Source of the DNA: Betaproteobacteria bacterium
GTDB lineage: Bacteria > Pseudomonadota > Gammaproteobacteria > Burkholderiales > Gallionellaceae
Direction of reading: 5' to 3'
Assembly: GCA_021413765.1 (NCBI GenBank)
Contig: JAIOPT010000008.1
Coordinates: 1 to 45,927, forward strand
DNA: 45,927 nucleotides
Shown here one piece after another: positions 32,278 through 42,047 of the stretch. A model generated the notes under the pieces. The model searched no databases, was not told where the DNA came from, and worked only from the letters and a program-made list of their open reading frames with translations. Within the stretch, counting starts at the first letter, position 1, and the number at the start of each line of letters is the position of its first letter. A program made the position numbers and the translations under genes.

Positions 32278-32955
32278 ATGAGCAACAACAAGATTCGCAA
32301 GATTTGCGACCAGATAGCTGCCCTAGAAAATGAACTAAGTACGGCTGTCGAAGAACAGAATGGTCGCCTTCGATATCAAGTCGACGGCAAACGTGTCGTA
32401 TTCGAGCAAGAAATCAAGGAGTCGCACCAGATTGCCAAACTAGGCGTGCTGCGCTGGTTTATGACTGTCCGGCCACAAAATTATTTCACCATGCCCATTA
32501 TTTACGGATTGGCTGTCCCTCTACTCTTTTTAGACCTATGCATCAGCTTCTACCAGTTAACCTGTTTTCCTGTCTACAGAATATCTAAAGTAAGACGCGC
32601 GGACTATTTAGTGTTGGATCATCAGCACTTGGCATATCTGAATATCCTTGAAAAAATGCACTGCATGTATTGCTCATATGCTGTTGGGTTGCTCGCCTAC
32701 GCACGCGAAATCACGGCACGCACCGAAGAATATTTTTGCCCGATCAAGCATGCACGCAAAATCCTCAGTGCGCATTCACGTTATGAACGTTTTCTGGACT
32801 ATGGTGAGGCAGATAACTTCCAAGGAGGGACGAAGAGAGAATCGCCCGAATTTCAGTCAACGGTAGCGGTTTACAACGAGCTCCTGCTGACCAAAATATT
32901 CGGCGGGCAGTCCCAAAATTCGGTTGTTTATATGGATGAGAACCAACCTATTTGA
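32278..32955 (+). CDS. Conserved hypothetical membrane-associated protein
   Basis: The 225-residue protein has a short N-terminal coiled coil (ICDQIAALENELSTAVEEQN), one hydrophobic stretch (TMPIIYGLAVPLLFLDLCIS) and the block MHCMYCSYAVGLLAYAREIT followed by RTEEYFCPIKHARKI. The cysteines (CMYC, then FCPIKH) suggest metal or redox chemistry, but no function is known to me. I start at the ATG at 32278, behind AAAGGG. Six codons further upstream are open. It stands alone between divergent and convergent genes. Confidence 0.8.
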   Translation: MSNNKIRKICDQIAALENELSTAVEEQNGRLRYQVDGKRVVFEQEIKESHQIAKLGVLRWFMTVRPQNYFTMPIIYGLAVPLLFLDLCISFYQLTCFPVYRISKVRRADYLVLDHQHLAYLNILEKMHCMYCSYAVGLLAYAREITARTEEYFCPIKHARKILSAHSRYERFLDYGEADNFQGGTKRESPEFQSTVAVYNELLLTKIFGGQSQNSVVYMDENQPI

Positions 32956-32984
32956 GATGACCCGCTCTATATTAAGATGCTAAT

Positions 32985-33962
32985 TTATGGCAGTGTCCTG
33001 GCAATGCGAAACCCAAGATTGTTAATACGTTCCGTAGCTTCGATTCCCTCGCGATAGCTCACGTTTAGAAACTCTGCACCATATTCAAAAGATCCACCTC
33101 GAAGAACCAGCTTCGAGCAATCACCTTCCCGACAACCGTCCGTCCATTGCCACACGTTGCCTAACATGTCATACAGACCATAGGGATTAGGCTTGAAACT
33201 TCCCACTGCCATTGGGGCGGATTTCTTTTTCTCATACCTGTTACCGCAACCATGACAATTGGCATTATGAAATCCAAGTTCATCTCCCCAGTAATACTGA
33301 GTGGTAGTACCGGCTCGCGCGGCAATTTCCCATTCATGTTCGCTCGGTAGACGGTAGGTTTTACCAGTCTTGTTCGATAGCCACACAATATAGCTTTGAA
33401 CATCATTCCAGTTCACATTAACCACGGGTTGCTTGCCACGTCCCCATTCTTCATCTAATGGTTTATAGCCATTACAACCACCATCATCCACGCATGCATC
33501 CCATTCATCGAATGTGACGGTATATTTTCCAATCTCAAAATCCGAGCCTGGAATCGGCACCATTTCAGGGCAGAAGGTACATTCTTTAAGCGTTTCTTCT
33601 ACTTTTTTATCCTCAGCCTTAGCAGTTTTCGATCGCTCAGATTTGGCCCGTTTGCCTTCGGCGTTGAGTTTCGGCGCGCCTAATAACACTTCAACTCTTT
33701 TTACTACGCCATCGCCCACGCGGACTTCTTGTTCAAATATGCGATCACTAGAGGCATCGACTTTCTTTTGCACCTTCAGCTTCAGCGTGCCCATAGACAC
33801 CTTTATATCCAACGGACATTCGCCCTTAAATTTTCCATTAACCAAAATTTCGGCACCTACATCATCACCTTTGCAAACAACGCTCAGTACGGAGCCAGCC
33901 GCATAAACGTTAGCAGATGATGCAGCCAAAACTGACAAGAACAAATAATAAATTGATTTCAT
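32985..33962 (-). CDS. Exported PEGA-SUMF1 (formylglycine-generating-enzyme-like) protein, copy 1
   Basis: The 325-residue protein starts with a signal peptide (MKSIYYLFLSVLAASSANVY, cleavage near AYA-AG). A PEGA domain follows (GAEILVNGKFKGECPLDIKV), then a charged linker and a SUMF1/FGE-sulfatase fold (EMVPIPGSDFEIGKYTVTF, VNWNDVQSYIVWLS, YRLPSEHEWEIAARAGTTTQ, GLYDMLGNVWQWT, LRGGSF, GFRIART). Most bacterial SUMF1 proteins are not true formylglycine enzymes, and here the family is better read as a binding or structural fold. CHGC and CREGDC may form disulfides. It is paralogous to the gene at 34171-35157. Confidence 0.87.
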   Translation of the reverse strand: MKSIYYLFLSVLAASSANVYAAGSVLSVVCKGDDVGAEILVNGKFKGECPLDIKVSMGTLKLKVQKKVDASSDRIFEQEVRVGDGVVKRVEVLLGAPKLNAEGKRAKSERSKTAKAEDKKVEETLKECTFCPEMVPIPGSDFEIGKYTVTFDEWDACVDDGGCNGYKPLDEEWGRGKQPVVNVNWNDVQSYIVWLSNKTGKTYRLPSEHEWEIAARAGTTTQYYWGDELGFHNANCHGCGNRYEKKKSAPMAVGSFKPNPYGLYDMLGNVWQWTDGCREGDCSKLVLRGGSFEYGAEFLNVSYREGIEATERINNLGFRIARTLP

Positions 33963-34170
33963 GAAATCTCCGTTAAAAAATAAAAAATGGGCAGACTCTT
34001 AAGGCACTTTTGATCTATTTTAATGAGGTTTTATTCATTAGTGCACAAGATTTTGAATAAGGGCCCAGACTTAAAATTTATTCTGGTTACCCATACCATC
34101 CCATTCAACAACTGCCATTTTATATGCCCATTCATTTGAGACAAGAGCAAAATGCTAATCCTGAATTTTT

Positions 34171-35157
34171 TTATTTCAGCGTCATGACAAGTCTAAATCC
34201 GCTGATATGGTAACGTTCAGTTATATCATCCTTGAAACGGGTAGCTATGCGAATGTTTGTCGTAGTGTCATTCCATGAGCCTCCACGAAGCACTCGCTTC
34301 TTGCAGTCACCTTCCCAACAACTATCCGTCCATTGCCACACATTGCCAGACATGTCGTATAGACCAAAACCGTTGGGCTTGAAACTGCCAACTGGCGCGG
34401 TTGTTTTGTTGTCCCACTTGCTTCCACACGCATTACAGTTAGCATTAGCACTAGAGGCCGAATCTCCAAATGGAAAAATACCCCAATAATATTCGGTAGT
34501 AGTGCCCGCTCGCGCAGCGATTTCCCATTCCTGTTCAGTCGGTAGACGATACGGTTTACCGGTCTTGTTCGATAGCCATTTAATATAAGCCTGAGCATCA
34601 TTCCAGCTCACATTAATCACAGGACGATTGTCACGCCCCCACTCCTTATCCGAAGGACGATAACCGTTACAGCCACCATCTACCACACAGGCATCCCAGT
34701 CTTGGAACGTGACTGTGTATTTTGCCATGGCGAAATTGGTACCTGGAATCGGCACCATCTCGGGACATTCAACACATTTCTTCTTATCTTCCTGTAATGT
34801 TTTTGCCTTATCTTCCAAGGCTGACACCTGAGGTTTTTGCCGTTTACCTTTGGCGTTAAGCTGCGCCGCGCCCAATATCACGTCGATCTTTTTTACTACG
34901 TCATCGCCCATACGAATTTCTTTTTCAAAAATTCGATCACTAAAGGCATCAACTTTCTTTTGCACCTTCAGCTTCAATTTGCCAACAGGTACCTTTATAT
35001 CTAACGGGCATTCGCCTTTAAATTTGCCGTTAACCAACACTTCTGCCCCCACATCCTCACCTTGACAATTGACGCTCAACACGGACCCGGCCGCGCGTGC
35101 GTTAACGGATGCCGCGAGAGATATAATTAACAGGAACAAAACATAAACTGACTTCAT
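34171..35157 (-). CDS. Exported PEGA-SUMF1 protein, copy 2
   Basis: This 328-residue paralogue of the preceding gene has the same architecture: signal peptide (MKSVYVLFLLIISLAASVNA), PEGA domain (GAEVLVNGKFKGECPLDIKV), linker and SUMF1 domain (EMVPIPGTNFAMAKYTVTF, WNDAQAYIKWLS, YRLPTEQEWEIAARAGTTTE, GLYDMSGNVWQWTDSC, LRGGSWND). It keeps a CNAC pair and CWEGDC where copy 1 has CHGC and CREGDC. The 208-base gap and the similarity over the full length, including the same starting MKS-Y and GSVLSV, indicate a tandem duplication. Both are leftward and may form an operon. Confidence 0.87.
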   Translation of the reverse strand: MKSVYVLFLLIISLAASVNARAAGSVLSVNCQGEDVGAEVLVNGKFKGECPLDIKVPVGKLKLKVQKKVDAFSDRIFEKEIRMGDDVVKKIDVILGAAQLNAKGKRQKPQVSALEDKAKTLQEDKKKCVECPEMVPIPGTNFAMAKYTVTFQDWDACVVDGGCNGYRPSDKEWGRDNRPVINVSWNDAQAYIKWLSNKTGKPYRLPTEQEWEIAARAGTTTEYYWGIFPFGDSASSANANCNACGSKWDNKTTAPVGSFKPNGFGLYDMSGNVWQWTDSCWEGDCKKRVLRGGSWNDTTTNIRIATRFKDDITERYHISGFRLVMTLK

Positions 35158-35371
35158 GAAATCTCCATTCTAAAAAATTGGGACGCATTGTTATATTCGC
35201 CTAAGAAAACTGCAAGGAGTATATCCACTTTGCCGCTAATATTTCTCTTTGCAACGAACATATTTATTGGCACATTGGCATTTTCATACTCAACACCCCC
35301 CTCCATTCCTTTGTTTTGCATTTACTGTTCAAGGTAATTTGACGGTTTGACCATCTTTTGACAAAAAGTTC

Positions 35372-35476
35372 GTGAACCAACCATTCTTGTTCATAGCAAC
35401 CAATTACAACCTGATTAGAATGAAGCAGCTATTTGTAATGCGCCAGAAATTTACAAAAAAACAAAAATTTAGCTGA
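35372..35476 (+). pseudogene. Second C-terminal remnant of the same IS5-type transposase
   Basis: The frame VNQPFLFIATNYNLIRMKQL then FVMRQKF, ending in TGA, matches the end of the remnant at 18344-18562 (VNQLFLFTAATYNLVRMKGL). TTTTCAGCAGCCTGCTA at about 35513-35529 corresponds to the end motif seen after that copy. Nothing else of the element is left. The 35158-35538 gap otherwise holds no feature I can support. Confidence 0.65.
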
Positions 35477-35538
35477 ATTATTGTTGCACTGGTAAGGAAA
35501 ACAAACCAAGGAGTTTTCAGCAGCCTGCTAACAGCCAA

Positions 35539-36213
35539 TTACAGCATTCCTCGCTCTGCAAATGACAAACACCCGGTTCCTGCCACGATAAAGTGATCTA
35601 GCACGCGCACGTCCACCAGCGCGAGTGCCTGTTTAAGCGTGTCGGTAAGCAATCGATCGGACTGGCTGGGTTCAGCCACGCCTGAAGGGTGATTATGTGC
35701 CAAGATGACTCCAGCCGCGTTGTGATATAACGCGCGTTTAACCACTTCGCGCGGATACACGCTAGTTTGAGTGAGTGTGCCGTGGAACATTTCCTCTGAT
35801 GCAATCACTCGGTTTTGTGCGGTGAGAAATACAACCATAAACACTTCCTGTTCGCGGCCACATAAAAGCAATTGAAGATAATCGCGTACCGCGCCCGGCG
35901 AGTTAAGCGCATCGCCCATGCGCATTACCTCTTGTAAGGCACGCCGCGACATTTCCAGCACGGCCTGCAACTGAGCATATTTGGCCTGCCCCATACCGTA
36001 TATAGTGCAAAACTCTTCTTGGCTAGCGGCAAATAAACGGGTAAGCGTGCCAAACTGGGTGAGCAGGTCTCGCGCCAAATCCACCGCGCTTTTGCCCACT
36101 ACACCAGTACGCAAAAATATTGCCAGCAGCTCAGCATCCGAGAGTGCAGCCGCACCACGCTGGATTAACTTCTCCCGCGGCCGCTCTCCCTCCGGCCAAT
36201 TATTAATTCCCAT
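35539..36213 (-). CDS. radC: RadC/JAB-domain DNA repair-type protein
   Basis: This 224-residue protein has the family N-terminus [20 protein letters not shown] and helix-hairpin-helix blocks ([20 protein letters not shown]). A JAB/MPN domain follows with [20 protein letters not shown] and the metal motif [14 protein letters not shown]. The zinc-site histidines and aspartate are intact. The cellular role is uncertain despite the name. The ATG at 36213 has GGGAG upstream, preferred over the GTG/ATG seven codons earlier. It diverges from coaBC. Confidence 0.92.
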   Translation of the reverse strand: MGINNWPEGERPREKLIQRGAAALSDAELLAIFLRTGVVGKSAVDLARDLLTQFGTLTRLFAASQEEFCTIYGMGQAKYAQLQAVLEMSRRALQEVMRMGDALNSPGAVRDYLQLLLCGREQEVFMVVFLTAQNRVIASEEMFHGTLTQTSVYPREVVKRALYHNAAGVILAHNHPSGVAEPSQSDRLLTDTLKQALALVDVRVLDHFIVAGTGCLSFAERGML

Positions 36214-36244
36214 TGCTCTCCCTTGCCTAAGCACCGTGGTTTTT

Positions 36245-36274
36245 TTGATAAAGAACAGTAGTTTTTGCTAAGAT
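36245..36274 (+). promoter_or_regulatory. Putative coaBC promoter
   Basis: TTGATA (36245-36250), an 18-base spacer and TAAGAT (36269-36274) predict a start near 36281. The ATG at 36273 would then lie upstream of the transcript, leaving the ATG at 36285 with a leader of only a few bases. Confidence 0.45.
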
Positions 36275-36284
36275 GCACAGCATT

Positions 36285-37475
36285 ATGGAACAAATTCAAA
36301 CAAAGCGTATTGTGCTTGGCCTCACCGGAGGTATTGCCGCCTATAAAGGCGCAGAACTAACTCGCCTGTTGGTAAACCAGGGCATACAGACACAGGTTGT
36401 GATGACTGAAGCTGCGTGCCACTTCATCACACCGGTCACCATGCAGGCACTATCCGGCAAACCGGTGTTCACCAATCAGTGGGGCGAGCACACAGCTAAT
36501 CATATGGCACATATTGGTCTAAGCCGTGCCGCCGATGCCATCATGATTGCGCCGGCCACATCTGATTTCATCGCCAAGTTGGCGCACGGCTTGGCCGATG
36601 ACCTGCTTTCCACGCTATGCCTGGCTCGCAATTGTCCGTTGCTAGTCGCCCCTGCAATGAATCGACAAATGTGGGAAAGTCCAGCCACGCAACGCAATAT
36701 CCAGCAACTTGTTGCTGATGGTGTCACTATTTTAGGCCCTGTTAACGGTACGCAAGCATGTGGTGAGGAAGGTATGGGGCGCATGCTGGAACCCACAGAG
36801 TTAGCACGCGCTGTGCTCACATTTTTTCAGCCAAAATTGCTATCTGGTGTGAAAGTTCTGCTGACTGCTGGGCCAACCTACGAAGCAATAGATGCAGTAC
36901 GTGGCATTACTAATCGCAGCTCCGGCAAGATGGGCTATGCCATCGCACAGGCCGCGCTGGAACTAGGTGCGGAGGTTACATTGATTTCCGGTCCTACAGC
37001 CTTATCCAGCCCCCATGGTGCCGCTCTGGTGAATGTCACCAGCGCGGCGGAAATGTTCGATGCAGTCCAAAAGCATATTGCAGATGCCGACATTTTCATT
37101 GCCGTGGCAGCCGTGGCCGATTATCGTGTAACACAACCGACCGAACAAAAAATCAAGAAGAGTACCGGCGGATTAATGCTGAAACTATTACCCAATCCAG
37201 ATATCTTGGGATATGTCACCGGACTTCCAAAACCACCATTCTGCGTGGGTTTCGCGGCCGAAAGCCACAATCTGCACGAATACGCTAAAACGAAGCGCAA
37301 AACCAAAAAAATTCCACTACTCGCCGCCAATCTAGTACAACAAGCAATTGGAGCAGATGACAACGAGCTGATTTTATTTGATGATGCGGGCGAGCATGTA
37401 TTGCCGCGCGCGGATAAGCTCACACTGGCGCGAGCTTTGTTGCAGCACATAATCAAACTTTATCGGCGAGGATAA
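36285..37475 (+). CDS. coaBC: Bifunctional phosphopantothenoylcysteine decarboxylase/phosphopantothenate-cysteine ligase
   Basis: CoaBC makes phosphopantetheine in coenzyme A synthesis. The N-terminal flavoprotein CoaC half has KRIVLGLTGGIAAYKGAELT, LSRAADAIMIAPATSDFIAK, APAMNRQMWESPAT and the active-site cysteine block GPVNGTQACGEEGMGRM. The CoaB half has VLLTAGPTYEAIDAVRGITN and SSGKMGYAIAQAALELGAEV, and later AVADYRV. The length of 396 residues is usual. I use the ATG at 36285 because the predicted -10 box overlaps the one at 36273. It is followed after six bases by dut, an operon common in proteobacteria. Confidence 0.95.
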   Translation: MEQIQTKRIVLGLTGGIAAYKGAELTRLLVNQGIQTQVVMTEAACHFITPVTMQALSGKPVFTNQWGEHTANHMAHIGLSRAADAIMIAPATSDFIAKLAHGLADDLLSTLCLARNCPLLVAPAMNRQMWESPATQRNIQQLVADGVTILGPVNGTQACGEEGMGRMLEPTELARAVLTFFQPKLLSGVKVLLTAGPTYEAIDAVRGITNRSSGKMGYAIAQAALELGAEVTLISGPTALSSPHGAALVNVTSAAEMFDAVQKHIADADIFIAVAAVADYRVTQPTEQKIKKSTGGLMLKLLPNPDILGYVTGLPKPPFCVGFAAESHNLHEYAKTKRKTKKIPLLAANLVQQAIGADDNELILFDDAGEHVLPRADKLTLARALLQHIIKLYRRG

Positions 37476-37481
37476 TTAACT

Positions 37482-37916
37482 ATGAAAAAAAATGTGGATG
37501 TGAAAATTCTCGACCCGCGCTTGCATGAGCACCCGCCCACTTACGCCACGCCCGGATCGGCGGGAATAGATTTGCGCGCTTGCATTGACCAGAGCATGAT
37601 TATTCAGCCCGGCCAATGCGAGCTCATCCCGAGCGGCATAGCAATTCACCTAGCCGACCCGCAGTGCGCCGCGATGATCTTGCCGCGCTCTGGGCTTGGA
37701 CATAAACATGGTATTGTGCTGGGCAATTTAGTCGGACTAATCGATTCCGACTATCAAGGGCAGATATTCATTTCTATCTGGAACCGAGGACAGCACCCGT
37801 TTACACTAATGCCTCTGGAACGCATAGCTCAACTGGTTATCGTGCCGGTACTGCAAATGCAGCTCAATATCGTCAAGGATTTCCCCATAAGCCAGCGCAT
37901 AGCGCGGCAGCAATGA
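37482..37916 (+). CDS. dut: Deoxyuridine triphosphatase lacking C-terminal motif V
   Basis: Dut hydrolyses dUTP to dUMP, preventing uracil in DNA and feeding dTMP synthesis. Motifs I ([10 protein letters not shown]), II ([10 protein letters not shown]), III (GLIDSDYQG) and IV ([11 protein letters not shown]) are intact. After VKDFPISQR the protein ends IARQQ, where the family has the glycine-rich GGFGSTG motif V that closes over the substrate. At 144 residues it is slightly short. No other frame restores GGFG in the following bases. The last 44 bases overlap the convergent DUF475 gene. Activity is likely impaired unless this motif is supplied otherwise. Confidence 0.9.
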   Translation: MKKNVDVKILDPRLHEHPPTYATPGSAGIDLRACIDQSMIIQPGQCELIPSGIAIHLADPQCAAMILPRSGLGHKHGIVLGNLVGLIDSDYQGQIFISIWNRGQHPFTLMPLERIAQLVIVPVLQMQLNIVKDFPISQRIARQQ

Positions 37917-38892
37917 AAACCACCCCTACGAAACCAGTGATAATCTCAGGTATATGGTACTTCATACTAGCAAGCATAATGACAGCCAAAATTCCGATCG
38001 CATAATGCGCACCATGCTCAAGGTACACATACGAATCAAGGGTTTCTTTACGTACTAGAAATACAGTCATTGAACGCACAAACATCGCGCCAATACCAAG
38101 GCCAATCATGATGATGACAATATCCTTGGTAATGGCAAATGCCCCGATCACTCCATCGAAAGAAAATGAAGCATCCAGTACCTCCAGATACAGAAAACCA
38201 CCTATCCCGCCGCGCTTAATAACATCGCTGACTTTTGCGTCATCTTCTTCCTTTTCAAGAAGACTGCTAATCACGTCTACACCGACGTAGGATAGTACGC
38301 CCCAAAGGCCGGCGACTAGCACCACCAGTTGCTTGCCCTCCTCGACCATAGTCATACAGGCCAACAGTGTGCCAAGCGCAATCATTACCGAGATTGATGC
38401 CACTTTACCAAAGGTGGCAATTTTTTCTTCTATATGACCAAGCCAATGTAACTCTTTTTTTTCATCCAGCAGAAAGTTAAGAAACACCAGTAATAGAAAA
38501 ACCCCTCCAAACGCGGCCACTTCAGCATGATGGTTGATCAAATGGAGCGCATATTCATCGGGATTGTTCAGCCCCATATTCCACACCTCTATTAGTCCGA
38601 GGTCAGCCGCGAGCGCAACAATCACAAGCGGAAAAAATAATCGCATGCCGAACACAGCGATCAGCATTCCGATTGTCAAGAAGATGTCCTGCCAGAATTT
38701 GTTCCAGCTTTTCAGCACAGAAGCATTGACGACGGCATTGTCAAAGGAGAGCGATACCTCCATAACGCAAAGGATAGCGGCAATCCCAAGAGCTTCAAGT
38801 GCGACCATCCAACCACCGCGGCTATATCCCCACCATGCAGCAAACCCAAGGCCCACAAAAGCAATTAAAAATGAAATTTTAAAATGGCGCAT
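37873..38892 (-). CDS. DUF475 family integral membrane protein
   Basis: This 339-residue protein is related to the TerC/DUF475 group and has about nine membrane helices. Conserved acidic motifs are [19 protein letters not shown] (E and D in the membrane) and [20 protein letters not shown], the repeated pair typical of the family and thought to bind metal ions. A cytoplasmic loop carries [13 protein letters not shown]. The biological role is unsettled. The C-terminus ([20 protein letters not shown]) overlaps the end of dut on the opposite strand. Confidence 0.9.
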   Translation of the reverse strand: MRHFKISFLIAFVGLGFAAWWGYSRGGWMVALEALGIAAILCVMEVSLSFDNAVVNASVLKSWNKFWQDIFLTIGMLIAVFGMRLFFPLVIVALAADLGLIEVWNMGLNNPDEYALHLINHHAEVAAFGGVFLLLVFLNFLLDEKKELHWLGHIEEKIATFGKVASISVMIALGTLLACMTMVEEGKQLVVLVAGLWGVLSYVGVDVISSLLEKEEDDAKVSDVIKRGGIGGFLYLEVLDASFSFDGVIGAFAITKDIVIIMIGLGIGAMFVRSMTVFLVRKETLDSYVYLEHGAHYAIGILAVIMLASMKYHIPEIITGFVGVVFIAAALCAGLWGNP

Positions 38893-39446
38893 ACCGTCCC
38901 TTCAAAACTATAACTCGTAGAGCAATCGCCAATGAATGCTTGATGTAGTGCATTTTTTCTATAAATATCTAATGGAATTATGAATCGCAGCACTATGCTT
39001 GCCAGCAAAATAGAACATAGTAAAGCTTTAATAAAGTTTAGTTAAAAACTATCGCTCGGGTTAAGGCGACTTACAACTTAAGATTTTTATAACCTTCACC
39101 TCTCCAAGTATCCCGCTGGCTTGAGCAAAACAAATATTGCACCAATTTATTTGTGCCGCAGAAAGACTGTGGGATTAATTACGTTACGTAGGTTTAACCT
39201 TAAGGTAGACAAAAACTATCTGTGTATGTGCCGACAGTTAACCAACACATAAGCAAGATACGTAGTTGAACTGAGGTACTAAGCCTGCCCTGAGCTATCC
39301 GGCAAGCTCAGCGCGGGCTTGTCTGAGATCTTCGACGATATAAATTCAATGAAGTGCAAGCGCTACCACTTGACTCAATATAACGCATTTTAAATGCATA
39401 TATAGATCAAGTATCAATCCAAATCCCATATAGCCATGGCGGTAGC
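38893..39446. other. 554-base intergenic region with a dispersed repeat
   Basis: No gene or RNA is supported. At 39283-39326 lies a copy of the GC-rich dispersed family (GCCTGCCCTGAGC, then CGGCAAGCTCAGCGC). The region is otherwise AT-rich and probably carries the DUF475 promoter at its left end. Short inverted segments such as GGTTTAACCTTAAGGT are too weak to call. Confidence 0.5.
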
Positions 39447-39971
39447 TCAAACATTGCTAGAAATTTTTTTGGCTGCATTCCCTCCAGAAAAATTGTTGGT
39501 TGGCGGCAAATAGCGAACCAACTCATTCAATGCTAAACGGTAAACATCCCGTTTAAAATCAATCACACTTTCCATCTCGACCCAGTAATCGTTCCAACGC
39601 CAGGCATCAAACTCGGGGTGAACGGAAGAACGCAAACAGACATCACAATCGCGTCCGACCAGTCGCAGCAAAAACCATATCTGCTTCTGCCCCTTGTAAC
39701 TGCCACGCCATTCACGCTTAACCCAATGTTGCGGTACTTCATAGCGTATCCATTCACGCGTGCGGCCAAGTATCTGAACATGACAAGACTGCAAACCTAC
39801 TTCTTCCTGCAATTCCCGATACATCGCTTGTTCAGGTGTTTCACCACACTGAATGCCACCTTGCGGGAATTGCCACGCATGTTGCCTGATGCGCTTGCCC
39901 CAGAATACCTGATTCTTAGCGTTAGACAGAATGATGCCGACGTTGGGGCGGTAACCATCCCGATCAATCAT
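39447..39971 (-). CDS. rppH: RNA 5'-pyrophosphohydrolase
   Basis: RppH removes pyrophosphate from mRNA 5' ends and so starts RNase E decay. The 174 residues begin [20 protein letters not shown], with the family segment [11 protein letters not shown] and a complete Nudix box ([20 protein letters not shown] followed by VGL). [20 protein letters not shown] and [11 protein letters not shown] are also typical. The ATG at 39971 has AGGTGG upstream. The GTG three codons earlier is less likely. It diverges from proS, as in several betaproteobacteria. The C-terminal tail after residue about 155 is unconserved. Confidence 0.93.
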   Translation of the reverse strand: MIDRDGYRPNVGIILSNAKNQVFWGKRIRQHAWQFPQGGIQCGETPEQAMYRELQEEVGLQSCHVQILGRTREWIRYEVPQHWVKREWRGSYKGQKQIWFLLRLVGRDCDVCLRSSVHPEFDAWRWNDYWVEMESVIDFKRDVYRLALNELVRYLPPTNNFSGGNAAKKISSNV

Positions 39972-40121
39972 CTTCGCCACCTGTTAAATTAATTTAGATA
40001 GGGCGAATTTTTTCACATTTCACACCATATTGAAAGCCACCTTATCACAATCGGTACAGCATGCTTACTTCGTTCGCTGTAAAATTAGCACCCTGATAAT
40101 TTTTTCGACAAACATTCCATC

Positions 40122-41828
40122 ATGCGCGTTTCACAATTTTTCATCTCCACCCAGAAAGAAGCTCCCTCCGAAGCCGAACTAGTTAGCCATCGTTTGATGT
40201 TACGCGCCGGCTACATCAAGAAACTGGCTAGCGGCCTGTACACATGGATGCCGTTAGGCCTACGCGTGTTGCGCAAAGTGGAAGCCGTGGTACGCGAAGA
40301 AATGAATAATGGGGGTGGCATAGAGCTGCTAATGCCTGCAGTACAGCCAGCCGAACTTTGGCAAGAAACCGGGCGCTGGGAAGTATTTGGTCCGCAAATG
40401 CTCAAAATTAAAGATCGCCATGACAATTTATTTTGCTTTGGTCCCACTCACGAAGAAGTTATTACTGATATCGCACGCCGTGAAATAAAAAGCTATCGTC
40501 AGTTACCAGTGAATTTCTACCAAATCCAGACCAAGTTCCGGGACGAGGTGCGCCCCCGTTTTGGTGTAATGCGTGCACGTGAATTTGTAATGAAAGATGC
40601 TTATTCATTCCATGCCAGCTTTGACAGCCTGGAACAAACCTACCGGGTGATGTATGACACCTACAGCCGCATTTTCACCCGTCTTGGCCTCCAATTCCGA
40701 GCCGTTGCGGCGGATACAGGCGCCATTGGCGGCAGTGGCTCACATGAATTCCATGTGCTAGCCGATTCTGGCGAAGACGGCTTGGCATTCTGTCCCACTT
40801 CCGATTATGCCGCTAACGTGGAACTAGCTGAGGCCATCGCACCAAACATCTTGCGCGCGGCTGCCAGCGAAAATTTGCAGAAAATCATTACGCCCGGACA
40901 AAAAACAATCGAAAACGTCGCCACTTTCTTGAATGTGACGCCGCAACAAGTGCTAAAGACAATCGCCATAATGGATGCCGGTGGCAACTTTACCCTGCTT
41001 CTGCTACGCGGAGACCATATGCTGAACGAAATCAAGGCAACCAAAATACTAGGCGAATTCCGTTTCGCCAGCGACGATGAAATCCATCAGAACATGGGCT
41101 GTCGCACCGGTTACATTGGCCCGGTCAATTCGGTCGTGCGAATCTTGGCTGATCATGCTGCTGCTGCCATGAGTAATTTTGTCTGTGGAGCCAATGACGA
41201 CGGCTTCCACTACACTCACGCAAATTTTGGACGCGACATCAGCTTGGATGAAACCAATGTGCATGACCTCCGCAACGTAGTCGCCGGCGATCCCAGTCCC
41301 GATGGAAAAGGCACGCTGGAGCTTTGTCGCGGTATCGAAGTTGGCCACATCTTCCAGTTGCGCACCACGTATTCCGAAGCGCTCAATGCTAATTTCCTCG
41401 ATGAAAACGGCAAATCTCAATTCATTGAAATGGGTTGTTATGGCATTGGTGTATCGCGCATCGTCGCTGCCTCAATAGAGCAGAATTATGACGAACGTGG
41501 CATTACCCTGCCTGCTGCCATGGCTCCGTTCCAAGTAGCACTTGCTCCTATAGGAATCAATAAGAGCGAAGCCGTACGGATAGCGACTGAACAGCTTTAT
41601 GCTGACATTGGCGCGGCAGGAATTGAAGTATTGCTTGATGACCGCAACGAACGTCCAGGCGTAATGTTTGCTGATTTAGAACTCATTGGCATCCCGCATC
41701 GTATCGTAATCGGGGATCGCGGTCTCAACCAAGAAGTGCCCATGGTTGAATACAAAGGGCGGCGCGATGAAGAAGCGCAACAAATCCCGTTGCAAGATAT
41801 TGTTAAGTTCGTGCAATTAGCCTTATAG
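40122..41828 (+). CDS. proS: Prolyl-tRNA synthetase (bacterial type, with editing domain)
   Basis: ProS charges tRNA-Pro. The 568 residues have the class II core: motif 1 region [17 protein letters not shown], motif 2 ([20 protein letters not shown]) and motif 3 ([18 protein letters not shown]). The INS editing domain lies at about 225-400, with [20 protein letters not shown]. The anticodon-binding domain is at the C-terminus ([40 protein letters not shown]). It starts at the ATG at 40122. Length and motifs are normal and no oddity is seen. Confidence 0.97.
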   Translation: MRVSQFFISTQKEAPSEAELVSHRLMLRAGYIKKLASGLYTWMPLGLRVLRKVEAVVREEMNNGGGIELLMPAVQPAELWQETGRWEVFGPQMLKIKDRHDNLFCFGPTHEEVITDIARREIKSYRQLPVNFYQIQTKFRDEVRPRFGVMRAREFVMKDAYSFHASFDSLEQTYRVMYDTYSRIFTRLGLQFRAVAADTGAIGGSGSHEFHVLADSGEDGLAFCPTSDYAANVELAEAIAPNILRAAASENLQKIITPGQKTIENVATFLNVTPQQVLKTIAIMDAGGNFTLLLLRGDHMLNEIKATKILGEFRFASDDEIHQNMGCRTGYIGPVNSVVRILADHAAAAMSNFVCGANDDGFHYTHANFGRDISLDETNVHDLRNVVAGDPSPDGKGTLELCRGIEVGHIFQLRTTYSEALNANFLDENGKSQFIEMGCYGIGVSRIVAASIEQNYDERGITLPAAMAPFQVALAPIGINKSEAVRIATEQLYADIGAAGIEVLLDDRNERPGVMFADLELIGIPHRIVIGDRGLNQEVPMVEYKGRRDEEAQQIPLQDIVKFVQLAL

Positions 41829-42047
41829 CGATCGGCCACCGGCGACAAACGGGCGCTGCGCTCGCACGGTTTGGATACCGGGCTTTCGTCTACGCTTATG
41901 GTTACAACGGGACATACTGATTTTGATGCGTCCACAGTAACTTTGGTTAGCATCGCCTTAAAGTATTTCAGTAACTTGCCGTAAACATAGCTATCTTAAA
42001 AAGCATAAGGTGCAAAAGGTGGATTTTTTAAAGTCCCCCTTAAAGCT

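Noticed and set aside
41829-42047. Possible small gene between proS and the transglycosylase
   Set aside because: The minus-strand frame extending over the end of proS has no motif and no ribosome-binding site. The gap shows nothing definite.
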